Below, in pieces: positions 48,206 to 59,639 of a DNA stretch of 64,000 bases. The number at the start of each line of letters is the position of its first letter. The first letter of the stretch is position 1. This stretch comes from Acheta domesticus (taxonomy: Eukaryota; Arthropoda; Insecta; Orthoptera; Gryllidae). Both the position numbers and the translations under genes were made by a program. The notes under the pieces were generated by a model that did no database searches, was not told the origin of the DNA, and was given only the letters and a program-made list of their open reading frames with translations. The DNA is taken from positions 172,291,612 to 172,355,611 of the forward strand of contig JAHLJT010000631.1 of NCBI GenBank assembly GCA_031308135.1, in the 5' to 3' direction.

Positions 48206-50090
48206 CTGCAACAAAGAAACCGATGGTCACATTACATAGGACTTTCTTTCTCCATGGACAAAATAATAGAAGAGCATTTAAAATAGTCCAACTGTAACTG
48301 AATTCCAAACTGAGGTTTAAAAAAATGTTAAATTAATACATTCTCAATATTTTTATTAGAAATTTCTTGCAATAATCAGAACATTCTGATGTCAGATTTG
48401 AATAACTAATGCAGCGTACTGCTTGGAGTATAGATGGAGACATTGTTTAAATAATTTAAAATAATTAAAGACCAGAATGTCTATAAAAACTCTTTAAAGT
48501 TCTTATAAGTTCATTAAAATGAGTGAAGTATGATGAAAACCAATTAACCATACTGTAAGGCAGTACTCAAATCATGAATACAAATATACTGGAATATATA
48601 TAGAGCAAGAAAGAAGTATTATTATAATAGCCAAATTCATTCTTATCAAGTGTATTAAACGAAAAACATTTGAATAATGCTTCTACTAAAATATTTCCAC
48701 AGTTAAGAAACCAATTGCATTCAAGCCATGCATAATGAAACCAAGAAAACCACAGTGCACAAGTAGATTTATAAAGAGTAAGATATCATGCATATCTTTA
48801 TTACATGTTATAATTTTATACTTTCATTTCACTAATAAATTACTGTCTGTGATTGTGAGGAAATATGGATAAACCAAAAATAGTGCATCAATGTCAAATA
48901 CAGACTATTCTTTTTATTAACAATTTCCTAGACAAATGTGACAGCAAACAGCTTGACAGTCAAATTTTCACCTATTAAAAAAATAAATAAATAAAAAGTA
49001 TTCTTATTGAACATGAAAGGATCTGTAAACATACAAATGTGTCACAATGATTATCAAAATAATTACGGTGTTCAGATTGAAAATTAGTTATGCATCACTA
49101 CTTAATTGGCATATAAAGATTGGAAATCAAAGACATCTCTGTCTTATTAATAGCTTCTCCACCTTGCAAGACTAATGAAAATAAACACCAGAAATGCAAA
49201 CACACACAGACCCACTCCCCGAACCAACCATCAAGACAACCAACAGAAGTTCCATCAATACAGTGGCGATGTCATACCATCTTATACAAGAACCCAATTA
49301 CAAACTAGTATACTTCCAGAAGCACAGTAAGTTTGAAGTGGAATTTTAAATGTTATTTAAAACCACAAACTGAGCACTGAGAACTTATCACAATGTTGTA
49401 AATGGTGATGCAGTAAATCAATTACATTCACAACACCAAGCAACTTAGTGAACAGTGCACAGCTATACAAGTTGAACAATTTCATGTAATTCACTAAATC
49501 TCAATAATAAATAATTATTTAATCTTCATCCCAACAAATTCTAGGAAGATTCCACTATGCCTAACTAATATCATCAACTCAGAAATAATATTTTATTATT
49601 CTGAAAGATCATTAATGCACTGCAAAAAACAAAACCAATTCCAGTGATCTACACACAAATGGTGCAAATTTTCTAGGTCTACTTCAAGTGACTATTACGA
49701 CACTGCATTCTAGAAAAGTCTACTGATTTCATGCACAGTAAAATGCTATGTAAATGCTACAGTAAAAATATATGGAGATCTGATTAAATAAATAAGTGTT
49801 ATATCAGAATTTCAAGACTATACAATTTACTAACAAGATGAATGAGCAGAAACCGGAACTTTTTCTGAAAATTATAATAAGATCCCCCCCTCATTTGAGG
49901 ATGCTTTTAAATTCTTCAATAATGAAAAATAAACAAATGAACTTAATTTGTTGCCATTCAGAAATTCAGAACAGCACATAACAGATTGAAAAAATTGTAT
50001 GACAAACTGTGCAAAACTGAAGAAGCAAAATAAGTTATTTGGCAAAGAAAGCACTTGGCGAGTGGTTGCATAAAGAAGAGATGTGCTCAC
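48206..50090. other. 5' region of the LDLRAD4-like gene: no certain exon
   Basis: AT-rich intron-like sequence with a (CA)-rich run near 49199-49212. No LDL-receptor class A signature (spaced Cys with DGxxDCxDxSDE) was seen on the minus strand. Confidence 0.4.
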
Positions 50091-50146
50091 CTCATCTGTT
50101 CGAGCGTCCTTTGCAACACACGCTTCGCTTCAACACTGATGTCAAC
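50091..50146 (-). other. Candidate 5' exon (56 bp), function unclear
   Basis: On the minus strand a polypyrimidine/AG acceptor (ggtgtactttcag) and a strong donor (GATGAG|gtgagc) bracket 56 bp located between the CpG island and the transmembrane exon. Spliced directly to the transmembrane exon, the frame that reads the helix has a TGA one base before the junction and no start codon. It can therefore only be untranslated sequence, an alternative exon, or a false positive. A further exon supplying the initiator would be required. Confidence 0.25.
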
Positions 50147-52259
50147 CTGAAAGTACACCAGGCATTTTGTAAGAAAGCGGGCAGAAGGCCCTTGTATGTG
50201 AGAGAAGATTTTTCAATGCCATATTTAAGTTTAGCAAACATTTGAACTATCTGACAGTCATTTACTCATCATTTCAAATGTATCACATTGCATATAACAT
50301 GGCAACAAATTTCACAATTAGTTACATGAAATATTACAAAAACCAATTTCACCTAGATGGAATAGATATAATATAGAAATAATATCCTGTGTTTATATAA
50401 AATTTGAGGTAGTTAAGAAATCTAAAAGATAGTTTTGACATAATACCATCCTACAATACTGAACTCTGCCTACATTCTTCATAAAGCAAGAAGATGAACT
50501 TACCAAATAGAATGCATATTTTTAACCGTTCTGCCTTTTATCACATTTACTATTAAAAGACTATGAATTCTTGCATGTTATCCAAAGTTCATCCCCTGAG
50601 CAAAGACGGATTCTCACTTGCATATCACCATGGGTCAAGAAACAGCACCGTTAATAAAGTTGTATAAAATATACAACTCTTTTGAATAATAAATGCCGAT
50701 CATAGGCTTAAGGCTAACGAAAGCAACTACACTTCAAACTACACTCATTGCACGTTCTCAATTCTGTTCTTGAAATATATTCACAGCGTAAACAAAGACA
50801 CTTCGAATCACACATTAATTATAAAATCAGCAGATATGCACAACTGCAAGATGCACTTCTAATAAATTAGCACAGACCTCTGCTACAGCCTGTCAAACAA
50901 ATATCCGATAACCTGCCGATAACTGTCATTCCTAAGCAGCAGTCACTGCCATCTAGACTAAATTTTCATCCCACAATTGATGAACATATGAAACTACCGA
51001 AGCGTTTCTCGCCCAAAAATTCACAGCCAATTATATAATATATTACTATACATTACGAGTTTAAGTAAACAATTTCGAAGCACAGGATGGAAACTGAATT
51101 TGTTTATATCGGTAGTTGCGAACATAAGAAAAGGAACTTTCATTCCAAAACGATAGAATTGTACATGAACTAGTGGCTGCGTGGTATTGAACGCGAAATG
51201 TCGAGCCAAATGTGTCACATATCTTGCTGTGAATGAAATGACTTTCTCTCAGGGCTAATTCAATGTAAAAGCACTAAAAACCGCTAACTGAAACTGCAAA
51301 CACATGATACTGTAACGAATTAATATCAGACATATCAGAACAAATTTCGACAAGAAGGCAGTTGAGCGAACAGTGTGCTGCATGGCGGCGTGTTGGCTAC
51401 ACTGGCAATGGGCACATTCGCGCTCCTTGCGGGGACCATGGGAAACACAATAGTACAGAAATATCCAACTATTGCTAAACTGTTTCAAGCAGCACAGATG
51501 TATCACATGGCAACAAGATGACATTTCGATTAGGATAGTTTTTACATTATCGACATAAATAAATATGTATGTAAATAAAATACACTATTTGGAGATGTTA
51601 TTTTATTAACCACAGTACAAGAACACGCTATTACTCTTCAATAATCACTTAACAATGGTGACCGAACACCAACAATGAATATTACTGTTCCGCCATGAAC
51701 TCGTGATAAGTAGTAAACAATGAACAAAAGAAGTTTCTTTGTCACAAAACAGGTTAATTTATACTCATTTAGACTACATAATTCTAAGAAAAATAAAAAC
51801 ATTTATTCCGAATATTCCTGAAGAATAGACAACTGTCCTCACGAAGTGACCTGAACACAGGAAAGACGCAGCTACCAGAGTGAATATAAATTTCTTGGAT
51901 ACTTCATTTGAAATTCAACCAGCTTTTTGCCATGCGCAAGCCCTGAACTCGTGACCGCAATTACAGTTTCATCCACTGTATTCATGCCATTCATCACTCT
52001 CAGACATGATGCACAGTATTCGGAGAGCAACGGAAGGTAAATATCAAAAACGTTACAGAGAATTATGGAGGTGGATATCACTGTCACTGGATAAATCATT
52101 CGTGACCATAATGCAGTATGGCGCATCCCATCGGCCACCATTTTCTCTGACCATTCCATTGTTACATTGCTTGTCCGAGTGTCTTTTCCCACTCTTTCAA
52201 ACGCCACGGTAGTGATGCGGGTCGCGTGCTGCAGACGCAAAAAAAAACGTTGCATCTTA
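50147..52259. other. Presumed first intron / upstream region
   Basis: No gene assigned. On the minus strand one frame stays open for about 190 codons from the CpG island into this region (52441-51872) without family similarity. Confidence 0.35.
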
Positions 52260-52452
52260 TAAAAACGATATCCAAAAGGGTGAAGGTAGAAAAAAATAGC
52301 GGGACGGTTGATCACCTGAGCGGAGCCGGCCGGCCGGGCAGCCGCTGCAGCCACGTGGGGCGCTGGCGCGGCCCCGGGCCGGGCGACTGACCTCCCGCCC
52401 GAGCGATGACCTTCCCTCGGGTAGCGACTGCGCTCGTCCAAGGTCCGGCCGC

Positions 52453-52483
<31 letters not shown>

Positions 52484-53200
52484 CCGCAGCCGCTGCTCGC
52501 TGCAGCAGCGACACCGGGCTGCAGCCGCCCGCCTCCTCCTCTCGCCCCCCGCTGACGACCCGAACGCCGCTCAAATTGGCTACTTTTCTTTGTTCGGAGA
52601 GTCTTTTCCCTGCGGGAGTCAGTGACCGATACGTCCAGACGATGGCGGCGGCGGCGGCGGCAGCGGCGGCGGCGGCTGCTGCAGCGGCTCAGAGCCATCG
52701 GAAGGCGGCGGAGGAAGGCGCGCGGCTGCAACAGCGGCAGGAGGCGGCGGCGGCGGCGACGGGCAGCGGGAGGTGAGGACGGGTGGGGGCAGCGGGCCGC
52801 AGCGCGGGAGAGCACAGAGGCTAAATTTGAGAACGGCCACGTTGTGACGTTCCACTTTCACGGAAGAAATCCCGGGGCCGCTCGCAACGGATGGCGATGG
52901 CGGCGGCGATTGCTCCGTGCACTATCGATTGGCCGGCGCCGGGGGCGCACTGTAGTCTGCCGCCGCCGCCGCCGCCGCCACCACCGCTCTGCCCCTGCCC
53001 CTCTCCCGCCCTCGGCGGCGCAGGCGGCGACGGCGGCGGCCGGCGGCGACGGCTGCGGCGGCGACTTGCGGCGGGCCGGGAGGGAATTAGCCCAGATTCG
53101 TTGCCGCCGTCGCTGAGCGCGTGGGGGAATCCCTTCTCCCGCCATCAACCCGCGCGCCCACTGTGGACACCGCGTGGGCGTGTGTGTCTCAGAACAGTGC
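52260..53200. promoter_or_regulatory. CpG island, likely promoter of the LDLRAD4/PMEPA1-like gene
   Basis: This stretch is strongly GC- and CpG-rich, with GCC/GGC triplet runs (for example 52451-52474 and 52967-52980) inside AT-rich sequence. It lies about 4 kb upstream of the transmembrane exon. On the minus strand a consensus donor (GCTCAG|gtgatc, exon edge near 52318) could end a first, probably untranslated, exon. On the plus strand an ATG in good context is followed by a consensus donor (52642-52772), so the island could be bidirectional. Promoter function is inferred from composition and position only. Confidence 0.5.
52642..52772 (+). other. Candidate divergent first exon (Ala-rich N-terminus)
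   Basis: An ATG with A at -3 and G at +4 opens a 43-codon frame: Met, 14 Ala, then QSHRKAAEEGARLQQRQ and a further Ala run. It ends at a consensus donor (GGGAG|gtgagg, phase 2). It sits in the CpG island, divergent to the LDLRAD4-like gene. GC-rich triplet repeats give such open frames easily. No downstream plus-strand exon was recognised in the window. Confidence 0.2.
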
Positions 53201-54101
53201 TAGCACAACAATGATCAAGCATAAACCTTCTAATGGCCCATGCAATCTTGTTTCTTCAAAACGCAAAGTGGGCGAAAAGTATAGCGAATGTTAATAGAAA
53301 TAAATGTTCAATTGAACTGAATTGTAAAAAAGATTTAACGAAAAAATGAAATAATATCTATCAAAAAGCAATAATAATTATTATTTACACATTGGCTGCT
53401 ACGAGTATACACATTTTTATCAACGTTACATGACAAGTCTACTCAGAGGAAGTCTAGTAATTCTTGAATAGTCTATTGTTCACTTGCTGAAAGTGTGGAG
53501 GTGTTTCTTTCGATACACTGATCGATTGAATTGATCGATTACATTTACTTGTTGATAAAGATCACAGATACTGTCATTTAGTTCGATTGTTTACCCTTGC
53601 GTTAGTTCTGACCCGGTTGTATACATTTAGAAACGTGTAATTCGTATTAAAACGTGTAGATTTGGACTATATTACAATACTACAGTATTTAATAATTACT
53701 GTTACATATTTTTCGAATTATTTGCATTTGCTTACCAGCGCTATCAGTGTAAATGCGTTGTGAAATGTATATGCAATTGTATGTCTAATGTTGCTTTAAC
53801 AACTCCGCGCTGGCAGCAGCGCCCTGTAGCGAAAGCCGCTGCCGCCGGTGGATCGTATTATTCGTATTTATTAACTTTTTTCTGCTTTCTCGCTTACTGC
53901 TTATGTAGTATTTTAAGAATAAAGTACTTATCTGATATGTTTGTAAATACACTGAAAACCTTAATACACTGAATTCAAAGCCAGAAATATATTTTCATTT
54001 AATCTTTTGAATAAAATATATTTTTCTCGCTTCATTTATCCATAAGATAAACTGATATCTGACGTGTAAGAAAGGCAGAAATTGTGTCATAATTTACATA
54101 G
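53201..54101. other. AT-rich sequence upstream of the CpG island: no gene seen
   Basis: No conserved frame, repeat end or RNA gene recognised. Confidence 0.4.
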
Positions 54102-54252
54102 GGGTCATCCATAAATTAAGTAACGCTAAAGGGGGGAGGTGTCTGAGGCTGCGTTACACTGCGTTACATAGAGATAACGAAGTGCGTTACAAGGGGGAGA
54201 GGGGGTATTGAAAATACTCGAAATTTGCGTTACGTAATTTATGGACGGACCC
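54102..54252. mobile_element. Short MITE (about 151 bp), GGGTC-TCCATAAATTA termini
   Basis: The left end gggtcatccataaattaagt and the right end gtaatttatggacggaccc are inverted repeats of about 24 bases. They are followed inward by gttacgt-type and gcgttac motifs repeated several times. ATA flanks both sides and may be a 3-bp target duplication. Elements with this kind of terminus are common in insect genomes; the superfamily is not assigned here. Confidence 0.7.
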
Positions 54253-54564
54253 ATAACCATAACATTATAACATTACGAGAAAGTATTTGCTATTGGAACA
54301 CCTCTAGTTTTTGATCGTAGTATATTACTTTCTCATATAGATTCAAAATACAGTTTTGGTGGTTCGTAAACCCCAAAACTTTTTATTCTCACATTAGTCT
54401 GTGTGTATATATCGCAAAGTTTATGAAATATTCGATCTTGTTTCTTACACTTGTATTAATTTCTATATATCATCGATTTATTCATTACCCTTTGAATCAT
54501 CTGATGCCAAAATTTCTCACACATTTTTACTTCATACACTACACTTAATTCACTACTTCATTTT

Positions 54565-55300
54565 TACTTTCTTGCTTTACGCCGTGAGAGAAAATATTGT
54601 AATCGTGCGCCGCAAAACGGCGATCTTTCGTCAGAAAAATTCTTATCGCCGGACTCTAGTAACGAAAAAGTGAGTACATCTTGTTCCTATAACAAGTAAA
54701 TTACTGCCTCTAACGCGCTGTTGAGTTAGAATCCATGGTTTCAGAGTCTTTGACATAGAAAAATCGAATGGCAGCAAAACGTCTATCTGTCGGCCTGCTA
54801 GTCTATTTACCAACTCTGTCCGCCTGTCTGTACATCTGTCCGTAGTCTACACTAACACCAAAACTGCTTAGCCCATGTTCTCCAAAACTCATATTCCTCA
54901 ATCAATCTTAAGGAATTAGAGGTCCTGCGAGTTCGAAACGGATATTATGTTGTTGTTTTTTTCGGGGGGAGGGGTACTTCAACATTTTTGAAATTTTCTC
55001 AAAAGTGACTCCAAATTTTTGATGTACCGATTTGAATACCTGTATAGATATCTATATTACTAATTTCCAAAGCGTGCAGAAACGGAAAGAAAATTGTGCA
55101 ACCTCCAGCCATGTGAGAAGTGTTTACGATTTACGCAGATTCCAAGAAACTCGAGAAAATACAAAAACATATTTTTTACTTCTTTCCAATGCGCGTAGAA
55201 ATTCAAAGAAAACAATGCATCCTCCGACGAAGAGAGGAGTGTCTACGTATGATTTTGTCAGATAACCAGGATCTCGAGAAAACGCAGAAACAATGAAACT
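54565..55300 (+). repeat. ACTTTC-head repeat, diverged copy, with ~120-bp tandem pair
   Basis: The head ctttacgccgtgagagaaaatattgtaat and the block gaaaaagtgagtacatc..., a tctgtccg-rich tract (54785-54845) and tttctcaaaagtgactccaa match the family. It continues into two tandem units of about 120 bases (from about 55060 and 55180), sharing gcgtgcagaaacgg/gcgcgtagaaattc and ctcgagaaaa. Confidence 0.5.
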
Positions 55301-56318
55301 GTATCAATTTTGACCGAAGAAAGCACATATTTGAATGTGTTATTTGGTCTATTCTCATTCAGCGCGCACAGACTAAATTCTTATACTCAGTGCATCATTG
55401 CTTACGACACAGCTGACATGCGACAGCAAGGCTTCAAGAAAGAGGCCGCTCGTATAATTAAATATTTTCTATTTCGTGTATTAGCGCAAAATGCTCTGCA
55501 ATTTTAACAGTTTTTTAGGATTAAATTAACATTGAGTAAGGTATACAAAATGCCATTGCATTACTTTAATTAAATAAATATAATTAAATAAATATAATAA
55601 ATAAATAAACATTGATATAAAGTTAAACCAAAATGTTGGGAGGTGTTCACGTACAGAGAAATTGTTTCTGACGTGACATAAGTTAAATATAGATATCCAA
55701 AACACGGTTATAAATATATCAATTTCTTGAAATATTCTACACATGTTTAAATTATCGATTTATCATTGCCATCCTTGGCTAAAACAGGCCTTAGCAGGTC
55801 GGTTTTGCGATGGTCTGGTTCCACGTAAACCAACTCCCGATTTCCTTGGGCGGCTAGCAGAGAGAGGTTGCATTGCCCAGAGGCAGTGAGAGGTGGGGGC
55901 GGCCAATTCCAGGAAATGTTTCATCCCGCGAAGGCGAACAAAATCGAATGCGATATCGAAGTTACCGTGAGAAACGGTGGGGTGTGGCCAGGTAATCCCG
56001 GCCGCTCGACCCGCCACCTCTGAGAAAGACGCCGAGTTCAGCTTTCCTGTCAGAGATCGCACTTGCATTCTGAGGATGATTTCTAATGAAATGTACATCA
56101 GCTGGATAGCACAATAGAATTTACGAATCATTTTTATAATATGGTCTAATTTTCTTTTTTTGTGATGGTGATACCTACATTGATTTGAATGAATTCTAAA
56201 GAACTTGAAAAGTGTAGAAAGCATTTTATCAGTAAATATGATTACCGTTAAACACACCTTCATATCTGCTATTTCGTGTGAATCTACGTTGTGCGCAATT
56301 AAAAAAAAACTACATGAA
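55301..56318. other. No gene seen
   Basis: Includes an AT-rich taaataaatata run (55570-55610) and a GC-balanced patch (55770-56060) whose minus frame (55763-56362) is unassigned. Confidence 0.35.
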
Positions 56319-56869
56319 TCTATATAAAAATAAAAGGGAATGCACGTATGTATATCACACATAGACGCAAAAAATACTCAACCGATTTCACAGATATGTT
56401 CACACAATTTTCGTATTTGTAATGGGAGTGTTTAAAGATTGTTTTGAAATAAATCGGATATGGCGGGCGCTGTTGATGATGACTTATTCGTTTATGACGA
56501 TTCAGGCGCCTCTGAACTCCACGCAACCCGCCGCACAGTCAACGATTAAGCGCGTCTTCGCTGCAAACAAGTATTCTGCCCCTGGAAATGTGAAATATCA
56601 GCCGGAATGATTACTTGAATCTCGAGAAAGTAAATCAAATTTCTCCAAGACAGTGTCATGGCGAACGCAGGTCCAAATTTGAGAGAGAAGGTTTTAATAA
56701 GGATACCTGACTGCCATGTCCAAACCAGGACACAGAACAAATTCATACTTGCTAGAAAGTCTTTCATCTATTTGGATTTTTGCACAGCGTAGCGTTAAAC
56801 GTGATTAAGGGTCACGGGACCAGTAATTTGTAATACACTGAAATAAGGAAGCATCGACGGGTCCGCTAG
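56319..56869 (+). mobile_element. Non-autonomous Helitron (about 551 bp)
   Basis: It begins TCtatataaaaataaaaggg after an A and ends gacgggtccgCTAG before a T. This fits Helitrons: 5' TC, 3' CTRR, insertion between A and T. A short stem (gacgggtc) lies just upstream of CTAG. There are no terminal inverted repeats or target duplication, as expected. No Rep/helicase coding is present. Confidence 0.65.
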
Positions 56870-57049
56870 TTAGAAATAATCCAGAAATGCCTAGACGTAA
56901 ATTTCTCTACAACCTATATTTATGTTTATTATCCTTCATAAGTAACTATATATTAACATTTTCTCTAACAATCCTTTTTCTTGAGTAACGTATCCATAAG
57001 AAAGTAACAATATTTACGACGGAATATCTAAATTGGCCTCCACGACATC

Positions 57050-57915
57050 CTTATGAATATGCTCCCGGTCCCGGTGCCTGGGAAACGCTCCTGGTATTTT
57101 TAGCGCTTTCCCGGAAAACCCTCGCCGGACGAGCGGTTCGCTGCGTCGCGCTGCCTCCGAGCCCCACAGGTGCGCGTCTCCCGCCACCCCCGCCATGCCG
57201 CCCCGCCGCCTCCAACGCCATGGCGACCCCGCGCCCGCCGCCACCCCCCTCCATGCCAACCCCGCCGCCACCCCCACCATGCCGTCTCTGCCCCCGCGGC
57301 CATCTCTGCCGTGCCATGCCACCCCCACCGCTACCCCCTCCGTTATGTCCTCGCCACGCCGACCCCGCTGTCATCCACGCCATGCCAATATCCGCGCCCA
57401 CCGCCACCCCCGCCATGCAGTCCCCGCGCCCGTCGTCACCCCCACCACTGCACCCGCCCCCGCCGCCATCTCTGTCATGTCCTCGCCGCCCCTGCCACCA
57501 CGCCTTCCATGCCGTCCTCACCGCCACTCCCACCATGCCATCCCTGCCCTCGCGGCCATCTCTGCCATGCCCTGCCACCCTTGCCGCTATCCCGTCCGTG
57601 ATGTCCCCGCCACGCCGTCCCCGCGCCCGTCGTCACCCCCACCATTTTATCGCTGCCCCCCCCCGCCATCCCTGCTATGTCCTCGCCGCCCCTGCCGCCA
57701 CTCCTTCCATGCCGTCCCCACCGCTATCCCCACCAAGCCGTCACCGCACTCGCTGCCGCCTCCCCATGCCCTCCCCGCCGCAACCTCCGCCATGACGTCC
57801 CCGCCGCCATCCCTGCCATGCCGACCTCGCACCCGCCGGCGCGCCGCGCTGTCCCCAGTGGCGCGTGCTTCAATTTAATCCGATGCGTCGCCCGGGAGTT
57901 CGGCTGCCCGCATCG
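57050..57915. repeat. GC-rich minisatellite with higher-order periodicity
   Basis: The sequence is composed almost wholly of diverged ccgccaccccc/gccatgcc-type units. Longer segments recur: gccatctctgcc at 57299 and 57555 (about 256 apart), atgtcctcgccgcccctgcc at 57477 and 57677 (200 apart), and ccgcgcccgtcgtcaccccc at 57424 and 57621 (197 apart). All frames on both strands are open for long stretches (Pro/His/Ala-rich on plus, Gly/Arg-rich on minus). No homology supports any protein. Confidence 0.7.
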
Positions 57916-59639
57916 CCTCTCTGCCTGCTAAACTGCATAATATACGCTGCCCCGCTAAACGGCTGGTAGTTTGGGAAAATTAAGATGTGAGTCCGCTCTG
58001 CGAATGAGAGTACCCTTGTCCTGTTTTTATTTCTAGGCAATTGACATTGGCGAAACGTTTGAAACTGTAAATGCGTTGGTATTACCTTTCTGTTGAGTTC
58101 GGACTTATTAAAGAATACCAAAACGCAGGAAAAACGATGTCGGCTGTAATTACAGATTACTGAAGGTGCATTATATTTATATACCTTTCATATTACTAGA
58201 TAATATATGCGTATAAGTTTTAATAGCACAATGATTCATTAGTAGTCGCGAAGAGACGCACATTATTAGATAATTTTCTTATAGACAATGATTTTTCCGT
58301 AACTGACTTTTGTGTCGTCCTAGCGTCCCAGAGGATACGTATACAAAAGTTTGAGAACCAATTATCTAGAATAACGCGAAAGGTCCGGTTTCGAAGGCCG
58401 AGAAAAAGCCAATAAGGATCTCCACCCAAAATTTATAATTGATTACAATAACAGAACGAAATTTATAACCAGACCATTTTGAATCATAACTACTATGCTT
58501 TTCAATGCTTAAACACCAAGCTTGGTCAAACATAGCACCAGGTTTCCGATATCCTGAGAAAAAAGGATTTTCGATTAATCAGCAAGTCAAACATGCAATG
58601 TTAAGTCACTTGTACTTCGGAGGTAAATCTTGGACCTTTTGGCACTCTAAAACATTTTTAAGTGGACGAAAAAGATAGTTATTAGATATGACACGACCCG
58701 AACAGATTTATGGATGCTCTGACACCCCGAAATAGAGATTTTGAAGAACTTGGGCAGCAGTATGTGGATGAACTTTCTCTTGTAACAAAAGAATGTCTTT
58801 CGACAATCTATCTCGGCGTTCTTTTATCCAGAACCTGACAAACGCGCTTAAGGTTAGCCACTTTATCAATAGTCACTCATCGGTTATTCAGAATCAGGAC
58901 ATGGACTTGCGGTCACTAGTGGATGAAGCTGGACTTATTGCTCTTTTCTCTTCCTACGTTTGTTTGACAGCTTTCGAATGGTTCAATCCACTGGCTAACA
59001 CTTTGCCAAGAAAAACATATTGTGCCTATATTGTGCTGAAAGAATTAAGAATTTAATGTTTTGTTACACATTCAGATAAAAATAAATGAGTCTTTCTTTT
59101 TTGCGTGCAAACGTTGAGTGGTGCAAACATATTTACATCGCAACAACTCAAGCTAACATTAGGTGATAACGCTGAAATGTGCCATGAGCAAAGTCAACGA
59201 TGGCATCTTAAGGATTGGTAAGTGCCCAAAGGTGTAAGTCAACCTACAGACGATTACAATACGACGATTACTGGTGCAGATACTTATTGACTTACCCTTG
59301 CGTAATTATTAATACTCTAAACAAAAAAAAATAGTTCTTTAAGTTATAGGAAATTATACTTTTGTACAATGTAAATGTGTTTAATGCATAAAAAGTCTAC
59401 AAAATTAAGTTTGATATTTGAGACATATGTATAGCTTCTAAACTATGGATTATAATTGACAATATGTAAGCGTATCATCCAACGATTTAGTTTGTATTTT
59501 TAAGGACAAAGCAACCGCTCTCATAAGGATAATTTTCTTTTTATTTCAATTCGAAGTGTTGTAAACAAATTTTGCCCCTCCTACTAACATTTTGAGATGT
59601 TTCCAAACGAAGAGAGCTAAATAATATGAGAGCTCAGAG
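57916..59639. other. No gene seen
   Basis: AT-rich sequence between the minisatellite and the CpG island complex. A frame at 58793-59056 (plus) is unassigned. Confidence 0.35.

Noticed and set aside
48206..52300. LDL-receptor class A exon expected from vertebrate LDLRAD4
   Set aside because: I looked for spaced cysteines with the DGxxDCxDxSDE signature on the minus strand and saw none. PMEPA1-type proteins lack it.
52312..53148. Several Arg/Pro/Ala-rich frames of 80-167 codons on both strands
   Set aside because: Composition artefacts of the CpG island; none shows a recognisable domain.
57170..57878. Pro/His-rich plus frames and Gly/Arg-rich minus frames of 140-227 codons
   Set aside because: All frames are open because the region is a GC-rich minisatellite. 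No homology and no start or splice context prefers one.
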